A DNA stretch of 23,066 bases from an uncultured Actinomycetes bacterium (GCA_903897155.1 CAIUAO010000110.1:1-23066); one strand, 5' to 3'; shown: positions 9,516 to 15,567, counted from the stretch's first letter. Numbers and translations: made by a program. The notes: generated by a model not told the origin, from the letters alone.

Positions 9516-11141
9516 ATGGAGCTCGAAGCGATTCTTGCTGGTCTTGATCCTGAGCAGCGTGAAGTTGTTACAAATATCAGAGGACCTGTCTGTGTTATTG
9601 CAGGAGCGGGAACGGGAAAGACGCGTGTTATTACACACCGTATTGCATATGCAGTCGCAGCTGGAGTAACAGATCCAACAAAAACACTTGCGCTCACATT
9701 CACAGCACGAGCAGCAGGGGAGATGCGTGCTCGTCTGCGCGCACTAGAAGTGCCAAACGCTGCTGCGCGGACATTTCACTCGGCGGCCCTTAAGCAATTG
9801 ATGTATTTCTGGCCCTATTCATTTGGTGGCTCTTTCCCCAAACTATTAACAACAAAGGCAAGCTTTCTTTCAGAAGCGATGGGGCGTACTGATACTTCAC
9901 TTGCACCTGGTGCTCAAACACTTCGGGAAATCAGTGGAGAAATTGAATGGGCTAAATCCTTGCAGACCGCCCCAGCAGATTATGTAGAAGATGCGCTAGG
10001 GGTTGGACGAACACTTCGCATTCCTAATGGAAGAGCCGATAAAGATAACTTTGCAGAAGTTGCCAAAGTCTATGAGGCATATGAAACTCTTAAACACCAA
10101 GAGCGTGTGATTGATTTTGAAGACGTGCTCTTGCTTACAGTTGGAATGTTAGAAGAAGATCGTGATGTCAGAGAGCGCATACGGGACCAATATAGATATT
10201 TCACAGTAGATGAATATCAGGATGTGTCACCACTTCAGCAAAGGCTACTTAATCTTTGGCTGGGTAACCGTGATGACATTTGTGTGGTGGGAGATGCTGC
10301 TCAGACTATTTACTCATTTGCTGGAGCAACTTCTTCTTTCTTAATGGGCTTTACCCAGCGCTTTCCTAAAGCTGCTGTTATTCGATTGACTCGTGGTTAT
10401 CGAAGCACCCCTGAGATTATTGAGATGGCTAACCAAGTACTCAAAAGCGGTTCATCTCACCAGGATCATGAGCTTGTCTCTATGAATGAGCGGGGAGAGA
10501 AGCTTGCAATACGAAAGTTTGCGGCTACTCACTCTGAAGTCAATGACGTTGTGGAGCAGATTGTTGCGCTTGGCAAAACTCATTCAGATATTGCAATTTT
10601 GGCCAGAACTAACTCACAACTTGATCCATTTGAAGCAGCTTTGAAAACAAAGAACATTGAGACGCAGCTCAAAAATAGCGAGCGCTTCTTCGATCGCATC
10701 GAAGTAAGAGACGCTATGCGCATCATACGAAGTGCATCTGTTATTCCAGGTGAAGGGGGAGATTGGGTTCATGATCTGACCTCTGTTCTTAAACCCTTTG
10801 GCTCCACAGATTATGTTCGCGCCTTTATTGCCCTAGCCAATGAAATGAAGGAGAACGGAACATCAAACCTTCGTGCTTTCCTGCGCGAACTAGAGGACCG
10901 GGCCGAGCAGAACAACCCCCCAACCCTGCCTGGCGTTGTTCTTTCCACCCTTCACGCAGCCAAGGGTCTTGAATGGGAGCATGTATTCCTTGTTGGGATC
11001 AATGAGGGGGTCTTGCCGATGGGGCCTGAAATCGAAGAGGAACGCAGGCTTTTCTATGTGGGCCTGACCCGGGCGAAGAAGACCGTGCACTTGTCGTATG
11101 CGGGGGAGCCATCCCAGTTTTTGAGCGGGATTAGCTCATAA
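9516..11141 (+). CDS. uvrD2: UvrD2-type SF1A DNA helicase, short form
   Basis: A 541-residue superfamily 1A 3'-5' helicase. All core motifs are visible: Walker A AGAGTGKT near residues 29-36, TFTARAAGEM, Walker B DEYQD, GDAAQTIYSFAGA, TRGYRSTPEI, STLHAAKGLEWEHV, and motif VI GLTRAKKT. Position next to nudC and whiB7 matches mycobacterial uvrD2. It stops shortly after motif VI, so the HRDC domain and the C-terminal tetracysteine domain of mycobacterial UvrD2 (about 700 residues) are absent. There is no sign of a frameshift: downstream DNA is the whiB7 leader. The last 240 bases or so are clearly richer in GC than the rest. It begins directly at the nudC stop and depends on nudC transcription and translation. 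Helicase assignment is secure; the ortholog name rests partly on synteny. Confidence 0.88.
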   Translation: MELEAILAGLDPEQREVVTNIRGPVCVIAGAGTGKTRVITHRIAYAVAAGVTDPTKTLALTFTARAAGEMRARLRALEVPNAAARTFHSAALKQLMYFWPYSFGGSFPKLLTTKASFLSEAMGRTDTSLAPGAQTLREISGEIEWAKSLQTAPADYVEDALGVGRTLRIPNGRADKDNFAEVAKVYEAYETLKHQERVIDFEDVLLLTVGMLEEDRDVRERIRDQYRYFTVDEYQDVSPLQQRLLNLWLGNRDDICVVGDAAQTIYSFAGATSSFLMGFTQRFPKAAVIRLTRGYRSTPEIIEMANQVLKSGSSHQDHELVSMNERGEKLAIRKFAATHSEVNDVVEQIVALGKTHSDIAILARTNSQLDPFEAALKTKNIETQLKNSERFFDRIEVRDAMRIIRSASVIPGEGGDWVHDLTSVLKPFGSTDYVRAFIALANEMKENGTSNLRAFLRELEDRAEQNNPPTLPGVVLSTLHAAKGLEWEHVFLVGINEGVLPMGPEIEEERRLFYVGLTRAKKTVHLSYAGEPSQFLSGISS

Positions 11142-11182
11142 ATTTAATTCGTTTGCATCCACCTGCATTGATGCTTTACCCT
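11139..11182 (+). promoter_or_regulatory. Candidate whiB7 promoter with AT-rich upstream element
   Basis: An AT-rich block (11139-11149) lies directly upstream of TTGCAT (11153-11158, -35). An 18-base spacer leads to TACCCT (11177-11182, -10). Mycobacterial WhiB7 binds an AT-rich sequence just upstream of the -35 with its AT-hook, so this layout would suit autoregulation. The hexamers themselves are weak matches. Confidence 0.4.
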
Positions 11183-11191
11183 TTATCCACA
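11183..11191 (+). other. DnaA-box consensus 9-mer in whiB7 leader
   Basis: Exact TTATCCACA, the consensus DnaA box, right after the proposed -10 of whiB7. Occurrence of the 9-mer is certain; binding is not shown. A pair of direct repeats TAAAAGATC follows at 11197-11205 and 11207-11215. Confidence 0.4.
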
Positions 11192-11231
11192 GTTGGTAAA
11201 AGATCCTAAAAGATCGTTATTGGAGGCACAC

Positions 11232-11399
11232 GTGTCACAGGCACTAGCAAGAAAGAACGGCCGAGCAGTTGCGGCCGCGATTTTTGCTGCTCCAAAATCA
11301 ACAACAACCACACATGCTCATTCATATGCAGCCAAGTTCTGGGCAACCAAGAATTTTGCAGCCTATGGACTGCGCGGATCCTGGAGTTCTATCGGTTAA
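11232..11399 (+). CDS. Upstream ORF (leader peptide) of whiB7, 55 residues
   Basis: A short ORF with a GTG start preceded by GGAGG (11222-11226, five-base spacing), ending 22 bases before the terminator hairpin that precedes whiB7. The peptide is basic, rich in Ala and Thr in its first half (STTTTHAHS), has no cysteine, and ends in an aromatic, Trp-containing stretch (FWATKNFAAYGLRGSW). whiB7 genes of mycobacteria and other actinomycetes are known to carry a uORF whose translation state controls attenuation, and this ORF occupies that place. A longer in-frame start (TTG at 11193) has no ribosome-binding site. The peptide sequence is not one I recognise; the function is inferred from position, Shine-Dalgarno and terminator. 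Confidence 0.7.
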   Translation: MSQALARKNGRAVAAAIFAAPKSTTTTHAHSYAAKFWATKNFAAYGLRGSWSSIG

Positions 11400-11420
11400 G
11401 AGACCGAAAAGACCCACCAG

Positions 11421-11460
11421 GGGCCGCACATCCATAAGGATGAGCGGTCCTTTTTCTTTT
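11421..11460 (+). terminator. Intrinsic terminator acting as whiB7 attenuator
   Basis: Stem GGGCCGC/GCGGTCC (11421-11427 with 11444-11450, one G-U pair), an A-A mismatch, then CATCC/GGATG closed by an ATAA tetraloop, followed by TTTTTCTTTT (11451-11460). It lies between the uORF stop and the whiB7 start, so transcription reaches whiB7 only by readthrough. An alternative pairing exists: GACCG (11402-11406) and AAAAG-ACC (11407-11414) can pair with CGGTC and GGTCCTTTT in the 3' arm, forming a possible antiterminator. Confidence 0.8.
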
Positions 11461-11510
11461 CCCAAAAGAAATAAACCCACACAGAAAGAACTGAGGAAAA
11501 AAAGGAAAGT

Positions 11511-11518
11511 GGAGGTGA
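11511..11518 (+). promoter_or_regulatory. Strong whiB7 Shine-Dalgarno
   Basis: GGAGGTGA, fully complementary to the 16S 3' end, five bases before ATG 11524. It fixes the whiB7 start; the longer in-frame ORF upstream (from 11269) runs through the terminator and is not the gene. Confidence 0.85.
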
Positions 11519-11523
11519 GAACA

Positions 11524-11886
11524 ATGACTGTTCTCTTCAGCGAGCTATTGGTCCCCGGGTGGGCCGATGAGATGGTCGGCCTGGCCGATGTCACAGGGGC
11601 AGATTTATCTCTGCCATGTCACAACAGTGATCCTGAAGTTTTCTTCTCTGAAACTTCAGATCAGATTGCACTTGCAAAGTCACTCTGCGCAGGTTGCCCA
11701 ATGATTGCCGCATGCCTTGAGGGAGCACTCTCTCGTAAGGAGCCATGCGGAGTATGGGGCGGGCAGTTATTTGATGATGGCCAAGTGGTTGCTGCAAAGC
11801 GCACAGTAGGTCGTCCTCGCATTAACCGCGAAGTAATTGAGTTGCCGGAAAGTGACCTAGAGATGGATGAGGCACTAGCGAGCTAA
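11524..11886 (+). CDS. whiB7: WhiB7-type redox-sensing transcription factor
   Basis: A 120-residue WhiB-like protein. The four cluster-binding cysteines are C32, C55, C58 and C64 (C-X22-C-X2-C-X5-C), followed by the turn GVWGG (76-80) that contacts the sigma factor. An AT-hook-like GRPR (96-99) follows in VGRPR, the feature that sets WhiB7 apart from other WhiB proteins. Neighbouring sequence (LPCH.SDPE, GVWGGQLFDDG) closely resembles the mycobacterial protein I recall. WhiB7 activates intrinsic antibiotic-resistance genes in response to ribosome inhibitors and redox change. An N-terminal segment and an acidic tail (ELPESDLEMDEA) make it longer than the mycobacterial protein. It follows uvrD2 as in M. 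tuberculosis, and its leader carries a uORF and attenuator. The 3' end overlaps the convergent E1-like gene by four bases. Confidence 0.93.
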   Translation: MTVLFSELLVPGWADEMVGLADVTGADLSLPCHNSDPEVFFSETSDQIALAKSLCAGCPMIAACLEGALSRKEPCGVWGGQLFDDGQVVAAKRTVGRPRINREVIELPESDLEMDEALAS

Positions 11887-12956
11887 TTGCTGCATCCGCA
11901 TGAAGCGTTGAATTCCCAATACCGTTTTTCAGATTTCTCAAACGGGGATAAGAGATCAACCCAGTGCGATGCAGCGGTCAGCGGTGAGTGTCCTGTCGCG
12001 GCATATTGGCCAACAAGTGTGGCCACCATGCCAACGAGGGTCGCAATCACTTGCGTAGGCAGCTCTGTCCGCAAGGATTCATGCAGTAACGAAAGATCGG
12101 TGCTCTTCTTTGTCAGCGCCACACAACGCAAGCACGGAGTAAGACCTGGAATAACAAGAGGGCCAATTTCACAATGTTGGCCAATGAGTGGATTGATATG
12201 CAAGTGAGTAGTTCCCTCACTCATCCATCTTTGAACATAATCCCATTCAATTGGAATGGTAGAAATAATTAAGTCGGGGTGCGCTTTAGCCACCTGATCT
12301 GTAGGTATAAATTGGGAATTGCGCATGATCTCTTGCGCGAATTCATTTCTCTTTTTCCCAATATCACTCATCCTGGTTGCAAGACCGCAGATGTCATCTG
12401 GCCCAATATGCGCCGACAAATGTGCGCGAGTAATAATTCTTGTGTTATTAAAACCCATGGATTGAAGCGTTGCAAGTAGGTTTCTCGCCAAACGGTTTTC
12501 ACCAGAGATCAAAGTAGTAAAGCCGCCGCGCAGTGAGAGCTCTTTGATACCCCCATCATTGCTATCGGTCCTATGGGTGATTAAATCTAATTCACTTTGC
12601 AATTTCATCTGCGTAAGCACGGCGCTTGGATCGGCATGGGGGCCGTGAACGATATGGGAAAGGGGAGTGCGTAGGTTTTCTACAAGCCCATTTTGTGTGA
12701 GAACACTTTGTAAGCGCGCTACCTTCTCATAACTCATTCCCGTGCCCTGTGTTATTTCAGCAAGTGCATGTCTTCCATCAAAGTAGCGCGTGATAGTTCG
12801 CGCTGGTTCTAGTGGCAGAGCTATCGCAAAGTAGGGAAGTGCGAATAGGATTTCATCGCCTCGGGTGCGACTTTCAACACCTGGCTTTAATCGGGGATAA
12901 GACAGTGGGAGCATCTGCGAAGAATGGCGGGTTTTGATGAATGTATGAGCAGTCAA
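11883..12956 (-). CDS. RRE/E1-like (ThiF-type, TOMM cyclodehydratase-like) protein
   Basis: A 357-residue protein of unknown role. Residues about 15-95 look like a PqqD/RRE-type winged helix (YPRLKPGVE, YFDGRHALAEI). The middle resembles a ThiF/E1 Rossmann fold with a changed glycine motif (ISGENRLARNLLATLQSMG), and the C-terminal half has GPLVIPGLTPCLRC and a terminal CGCSN, which together give the CxxC...CxC zinc site of this family. Relatives include the leader-binding C proteins of azole-forming (TOMM) cyclodehydratases. No YcaO partner or evident precursor gene is in the window. In M. tuberculosis a similar protein (Rv3196, from memory) sits in the same place, so it belongs to the conserved block. 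The start is TTG at 12956; an ATG at 12914, just before LPLSYPRLKPG, is an equally good alternative. A terminator separates it from the gene upstream. Confidence 0.75.
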   Translation of the reverse strand: MTAHTFIKTRHSSQMLPLSYPRLKPGVESRTRGDEILFALPYFAIALPLEPARTITRYFDGRHALAEITQGTGMSYEKVARLQSVLTQNGLVENLRTPLSHIVHGPHADPSAVLTQMKLQSELDLITHRTDSNDGGIKELSLRGGFTTLISGENRLARNLLATLQSMGFNNTRIITRAHLSAHIGPDDICGLATRMSDIGKKRNEFAQEIMRNSQFIPTDQVAKAHPDLIISTIPIEWDYVQRWMSEGTTHLHINPLIGQHCEIGPLVIPGLTPCLRCVALTKKSTDLSLLHESLRTELPTQVIATLVGMVATLVGQYAATGHSPLTAASHWVDLLSPFEKSEKRYWEFNASCGCSN

Positions 12957-12972
12957 TGAAATATCTGGGGAT

Positions 12973-13005
12973 AAAAAAACTGACCCCGCGTTATGCGAGG
13001 TCAGT
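12973..13005 (-). terminator. Intrinsic terminator of the zinc-ribbon gene
   Basis: On the minus strand, an 11-base-pair stem (ACTGACC with one mismatch, then CGC) around a short ATAA-containing loop is followed by seven T residues (12973-12979). It lies 28 bases after the stop of the small zinc-ribbon gene and before the E1-like gene, so the latter needs its own promoter or readthrough. Confidence 0.88.
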
Positions 13006-13033
13006 TCTGTAATTATTAGCTAACGCGTATTGG

Positions 13034-13192
13034 TTAAGCCTTACCCAAAATGCGGTTGACCTTGGTGCCGCACACTGGGCAAATGCCCTGTGCCATACGA
13101 CGACCAGAATCAGAGACCTTTACGTGACCTTCAAAGGCACGCTTCTCTTTGCACTTAACGCAGTAGGCCTCGCCCTTATATTCCTCGGCCAT
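13034..13192 (-). CDS. Small zinc-ribbon protein (DUF5679-like)
   Basis: A 52-residue protein with two CxxC knuckles, C11/C14 (YCVKCKEKR) and C38/C41 (GICPVCGTKV), forming a zinc ribbon. It matches the short actinobacterial DUF5679 family (function unknown). ATG 13192 is chosen because GGGAGGG lies five bases upstream on the minus strand; an ATG at 13261 would add a hydrophobic, low-quality N-terminus. Basic residues and size suggest nucleic-acid or ribosome binding, but nothing proves it. It is monocistronic, with 171 bases upstream of its start and a strong terminator downstream. Confidence 0.85.
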   Translation of the reverse strand: MAEEYKGEAYCVKCKEKRAFEGHVKVSDSGRRMAQGICPVCGTKVNRILGKA

Positions 13193-13197
13193 AATGA

Positions 13198-13204
13198 CCC
13201 TCCC
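13198..13204 (-). promoter_or_regulatory. Shine-Dalgarno of the zinc-ribbon gene
   Basis: GGGAGGG on the minus strand, five bases before ATG 13192. It decides between the 52-residue and 75-residue versions of the protein in favour of the shorter. Confidence 0.75.
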
Positions 13205-13363
13205 ATCGCCGCACGTGCCAAGAGAGGATCTCAGGGCCAAGCGTACGAACAAGAAATACATTACCCCCCATCACGCGTAAAGAACGGGATTTCACGCTCA
13301 TCTGTGCGTAATCTTTAGGGAAAGAGGGGCATCACACCCGAAATGTCCGATTTAGGGGAGCAA

Positions 13364-13999
13364 TTACTCCAGATCGAAGGTTGGCTCAGGAGTTGCCGCT
13401 AGGCCCGCCTCAAAACCTTCGAGAAAGGCCTCTGCGCGCGCCTTATCTGGATCTCGATCTAAGTAATGGGTGAACTCATCACCATGTCCTGGAACGCGAA
13501 GGTGGATGAGCTCATGGAAAAGAACGTGTGAAATAACGTATTGGGGCACACCATTGAGGCGGTGAGAGATGCGAATGGTGCCATCTCCTGTTGTGCACGA
13601 GCCCCAGCGCTCGCGCATTGTCCGCCAAGTGATCGAAGATGGGCGTTCGTGGAATTCGGGGAGGAATTTTGTGATCAATTCGTGTGCCAAAGTCTCAAGT
13701 AGATCATTACTGCTGCGATTTTTAGCTTCACGCTTGAGAACAATCGCGATCATCTCCGGAATCATCGCAAATTCATCCTTGCGAGACATGCGATCTGGAA
13801 TATGGATCTCAATAATGCCGTTTTGTCTGTATGCGCTGATGCTTCTTTTGCGCCTCGTGCTTCTTATTACGCGAAATTCAGGCAAATTATCTGGAAGCGG
13901 ATTGATTTTCGGAGATTTACGTTGAAATCGCTCACTCTTCACGGGGGTGAAGGTATCTTCAAAGATGGATTCTTGAATAAAGTTCTCCACCGATTGCAC
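13364..13999 (-). CDS. YgjP/DUF45-like M48-type metallopeptidase
   Basis: A 211-residue predicted zinc metallopeptidase of the YgjP/WLM-like group. The zinc site is H162-E163-x-x-H166 with a third histidine at H172 (HELIHLRVPGH), the spacing of this family; upstream is the family motif RERWGSC. No signal peptide or transmembrane helix is present, so it is cytoplasmic. Related proteins include yeast Wss1, which cuts DNA-protein crosslinks, but the substrate of the bacterial form is unknown. The start is GTG at 13999 with AGGGG eight bases upstream. The region before the start holds three DnaA-box-like 9-mers. It lies 171 bases before the zinc-ribbon gene and 206 bases after the Zincin_2 gene, so it is probably transcribed separately. 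Confidence 0.83.
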   Translation of the reverse strand: MQSVENFIQESIFEDTFTPVKSERFQRKSPKINPLPDNLPEFRVIRSTRRKRSISAYRQNGIIEIHIPDRMSRKDEFAMIPEMIAIVLKREAKNRSSNDLLETLAHELITKFLPEFHERPSSITWRTMRERWGSCTTGDGTIRISHRLNGVPQYVISHVLFHELIHLRVPGHGDEFTHYLDRDPDKARAEAFLEGFEAGLAATPEPTFDLE

Positions 14000-14003
14000 G
14001 TAG

Positions 14004-14035
14004 TTATCCCCTGTTTCTCCACAGACTTATCAACA
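14004..14035 (+). other. Cluster of three DnaA-box-like 9-mers
   Basis: TTATCCCCT (14004-14012), TTCTCCACA (14015-14023) and TTATCAACA (14027-14035) lie in the same orientation at 11- and 12-base spacing, about one helical turn. They differ from TTATCCACA by 2, 1 and 1 bases. The cluster sits immediately upstream of the metallopeptidase start codon. Confidence 0.4.
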
Positions 14036-14097
14036 ACTAGATGCATTAATTGTGGCATTTCTCTTTGATTATCGTGGGAAATTGCCATAAGTTTCGA

Positions 14098-14127
14098 ACA
14101 CCAAATCTTCGGATAACCGTTTGGTGT
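14098..14127. repeat. Inverted repeat in the intergenic region
   Basis: Perfect 8-base arms ACACCAAA (14098-14105) and TTTGGTGT (14120-14127). Inside, CGG-ATAA-CCG (14110-14119) can form a second short stem with a four-base bulge. No T-run follows on either strand, so this is not a standard terminator; it could be an operator or an RNA structure between the two minus-strand genes. Confidence 0.5.
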
Positions 14128-14205
14128 CGGCAAGGGGAAGGCTGGCAACAAATCGTGCGCCCGGAGATTTGGCTTTTTACTGCCCCAAACTAAAGTACTT
14201 GAAAG

Positions 14206-15489
14206 TTAAATCAATCCTGAGAGATCGTCGGGAACGGTTGTACTTGCCAAGAAGGCGGCAGGGTCAGCCAAGTCAGCAGAAGTTGGAAGCAAAGTTGCAT
14301 CTTCCCAACGATGATCACGAATCTCAGATCCACCTTCCACTGCGCCACCCAAAGAATAAATTTCATTCCAAAAGTTTGCGCACTCGCGCATTTTTCTCGG
14401 GCTTACTTCTAAACCCAGAAGTGTTGCAAAGAGTTGTTGTGTTGGGCTCGCAGAGATTCTCTTACGTCTGTGAGTCTCAGATAGTTGTGGGAAAGATGGA
14501 AGGCGATCTTGGGCAGAGATCGCTGTGATGTGATCAATCCATCCTTCGATGAGTGCTAGCGCCATCTCAAGTCTTTCAAGTGCAGCGCTTTGCGCAGGAC
14601 TTTGTTCTGGCTGGAACATTCCTTGGTTAATTGCCAAGCTAATTGATTGCGGATTAGAGATATCTAATTCACCAGAGTCCATAGCGCTCTGCGCTTGGTC
14701 TTGAATTGCCTGAACATCAACTGTGATTCCTTTGCCATAAGCAGTGATGAGATCTTGAAGGTAATTAGGCAGCCATGGCGTGTGAGAGAACAAACGTTCT
14801 GCTGCAATCTCACGAAGTGCTAAGTAGATAGCAACCTCTTGCTCAGGAATATCTAAGCCTTCGGCCCATGCGGTGATGTTTGTGGGGATCATATGAATGC
14901 CTGACTTTTCAAAGAGGGGCACTGCAACATCATGTGATCCAGTTACTCCAACTGCGAGGGCGCCAATTGATTGCCCTAGTTGGTTTGCGATTAATTGCCC
15001 CATAAACCCGCGCATCATGGGCAAAAACGCATTGACATTAAATGTCATTCCAGCTGGCACACCTGGCATTCCCTCTAAGCCTTCAGGCAAGCCAATATTT
15101 CCATTCTCATCGGCACCTGCCCCCGTCATATCCGTCATGACTTTGGCGAGCGCTCCAGCCATCCCTTCAGCGAGCGGCTCAACGAGCTTTTGCCATCCAG
15201 GGATACAAAATTCCAACCACTCTTTACGCGTCCATGTGATATCAGCATTTGCCACGCTCATAGGGAAAGTTGTGCGCTCTTGGATCCAGTTATTGGCAAT
15301 ATCAACTGCCTCTTGAATTTTTAGCGCATCACTTTTGCCAACAGGTAAGTCACTGTGTGTGCTGAGAAATTTCCGAGCACTCTCTCGGAGAATTTGCGTT
15401 TGCAACATGGGAGTACCGGGTGCGCTTTGGAAACCAGAGAACTGTGATCCAAAGAAACCTTCGTTAGGGGTGAAGCCAAAACCACTCAC
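14206..15489 (-). CDS. Zincin_2 / DUF2342 family protein (predicted metallopeptidase, motif lost)
   Basis: A 427-residue member of the actinobacterial DUF2342 (Zincin_2) family, often labelled zinc-dependent metalloprotease or F420-biosynthesis-associated. Recognisable segments are the Gly/Phe-rich N-terminus, GMTFNVNAFLPMMRGFMGQL, a segment with DVAVPLF, IPTNITAWAEGLDIPEQEV, and LREIAAERLFSHTPWL. The last is where family members carry the metal motif; here residues 226-230 are R-E-I-A-A, with neither histidine, and no HExxH occurs elsewhere in the protein. It may thus be non-catalytic. The start is GTG 15489 with AGGGG six bases upstream. It is divergent from the small membrane gene. A similar gene lies between the ThiF-like and UPF0182 genes in M. 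tuberculosis (Rv3195, from memory). Confidence 0.8.
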   Translation of the reverse strand: MSGFGFTPNEGFFGSQFSGFQSAPGTPMLQTQILRESARKFLSTHSDLPVGKSDALKIQEAVDIANNWIQERTTFPMSVANADITWTRKEWLEFCIPGWQKLVEPLAEGMAGALAKVMTDMTGAGADENGNIGLPEGLEGMPGVPAGMTFNVNAFLPMMRGFMGQLIANQLGQSIGALAVGVTGSHDVAVPLFEKSGIHMIPTNITAWAEGLDIPEQEVAIYLALREIAAERLFSHTPWLPNYLQDLITAYGKGITVDVQAIQDQAQSAMDSGELDISNPQSISLAINQGMFQPEQSPAQSAALERLEMALALIEGWIDHITAISAQDRLPSFPQLSETHRRKRISASPTQQLFATLLGLEVSPRKMRECANFWNEIYSLGGAVEGGSEIRDHRWEDATLLPTSADLADPAAFLASTTVPDDLSGLI

Positions 15490-15558
15490 CAGTTACCCCT
15501 CACTCTTCTCATGTTGATGAAACAAATTCTTACCCCTAAATCATCCCGCGAATTCACC

Positions 15559-15567
15559 TTATCCACA
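15559..15567 (+). other. DnaA-box consensus 9-mer
   Basis: Exact TTATCCACA in the 139-base divergent region between the Zincin_2 gene and the small membrane gene. Binding is not shown. The same region has two TTACCCCT copies (near 15493 and 15531). Confidence 0.4.

Noticed and set aside
11269..11523. N-terminal extension giving a 205-residue WhiB protein
   Set aside because: The extension reads through the terminator hairpin in a non-protein-like Lys/Arg-rich sequence, and a perfect Shine-Dalgarno marks ATG 11524 as the start.
11941..12974. Further TTATCCCC-type matches (minus strand) as DnaA boxes, for example 12966-12974
   Set aside because: TTATCCCCA/G differs from consensus and two copies lie in coding DNA, so I do not count these as sites.
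13193..13261. Longer 75-residue form of the zinc-ribbon protein
   Set aside because: The GGGAGGG site lies just before the inner ATG, and the added residues do not fit the family.
14121..14528. 135-residue plus-strand ORF across the end of the Zincin_2 gene
   Set aside because: Mostly antisense to the Zincin_2 coding region with an Arg/Leu/Ser-rich, unstructured product; a shadow frame.
14897..15316. 139-residue plus-strand ORF inside the Zincin_2 gene
   Set aside because: Antisense shadow of a recognised protein, Pro/Ser/Ala-rich without motif.
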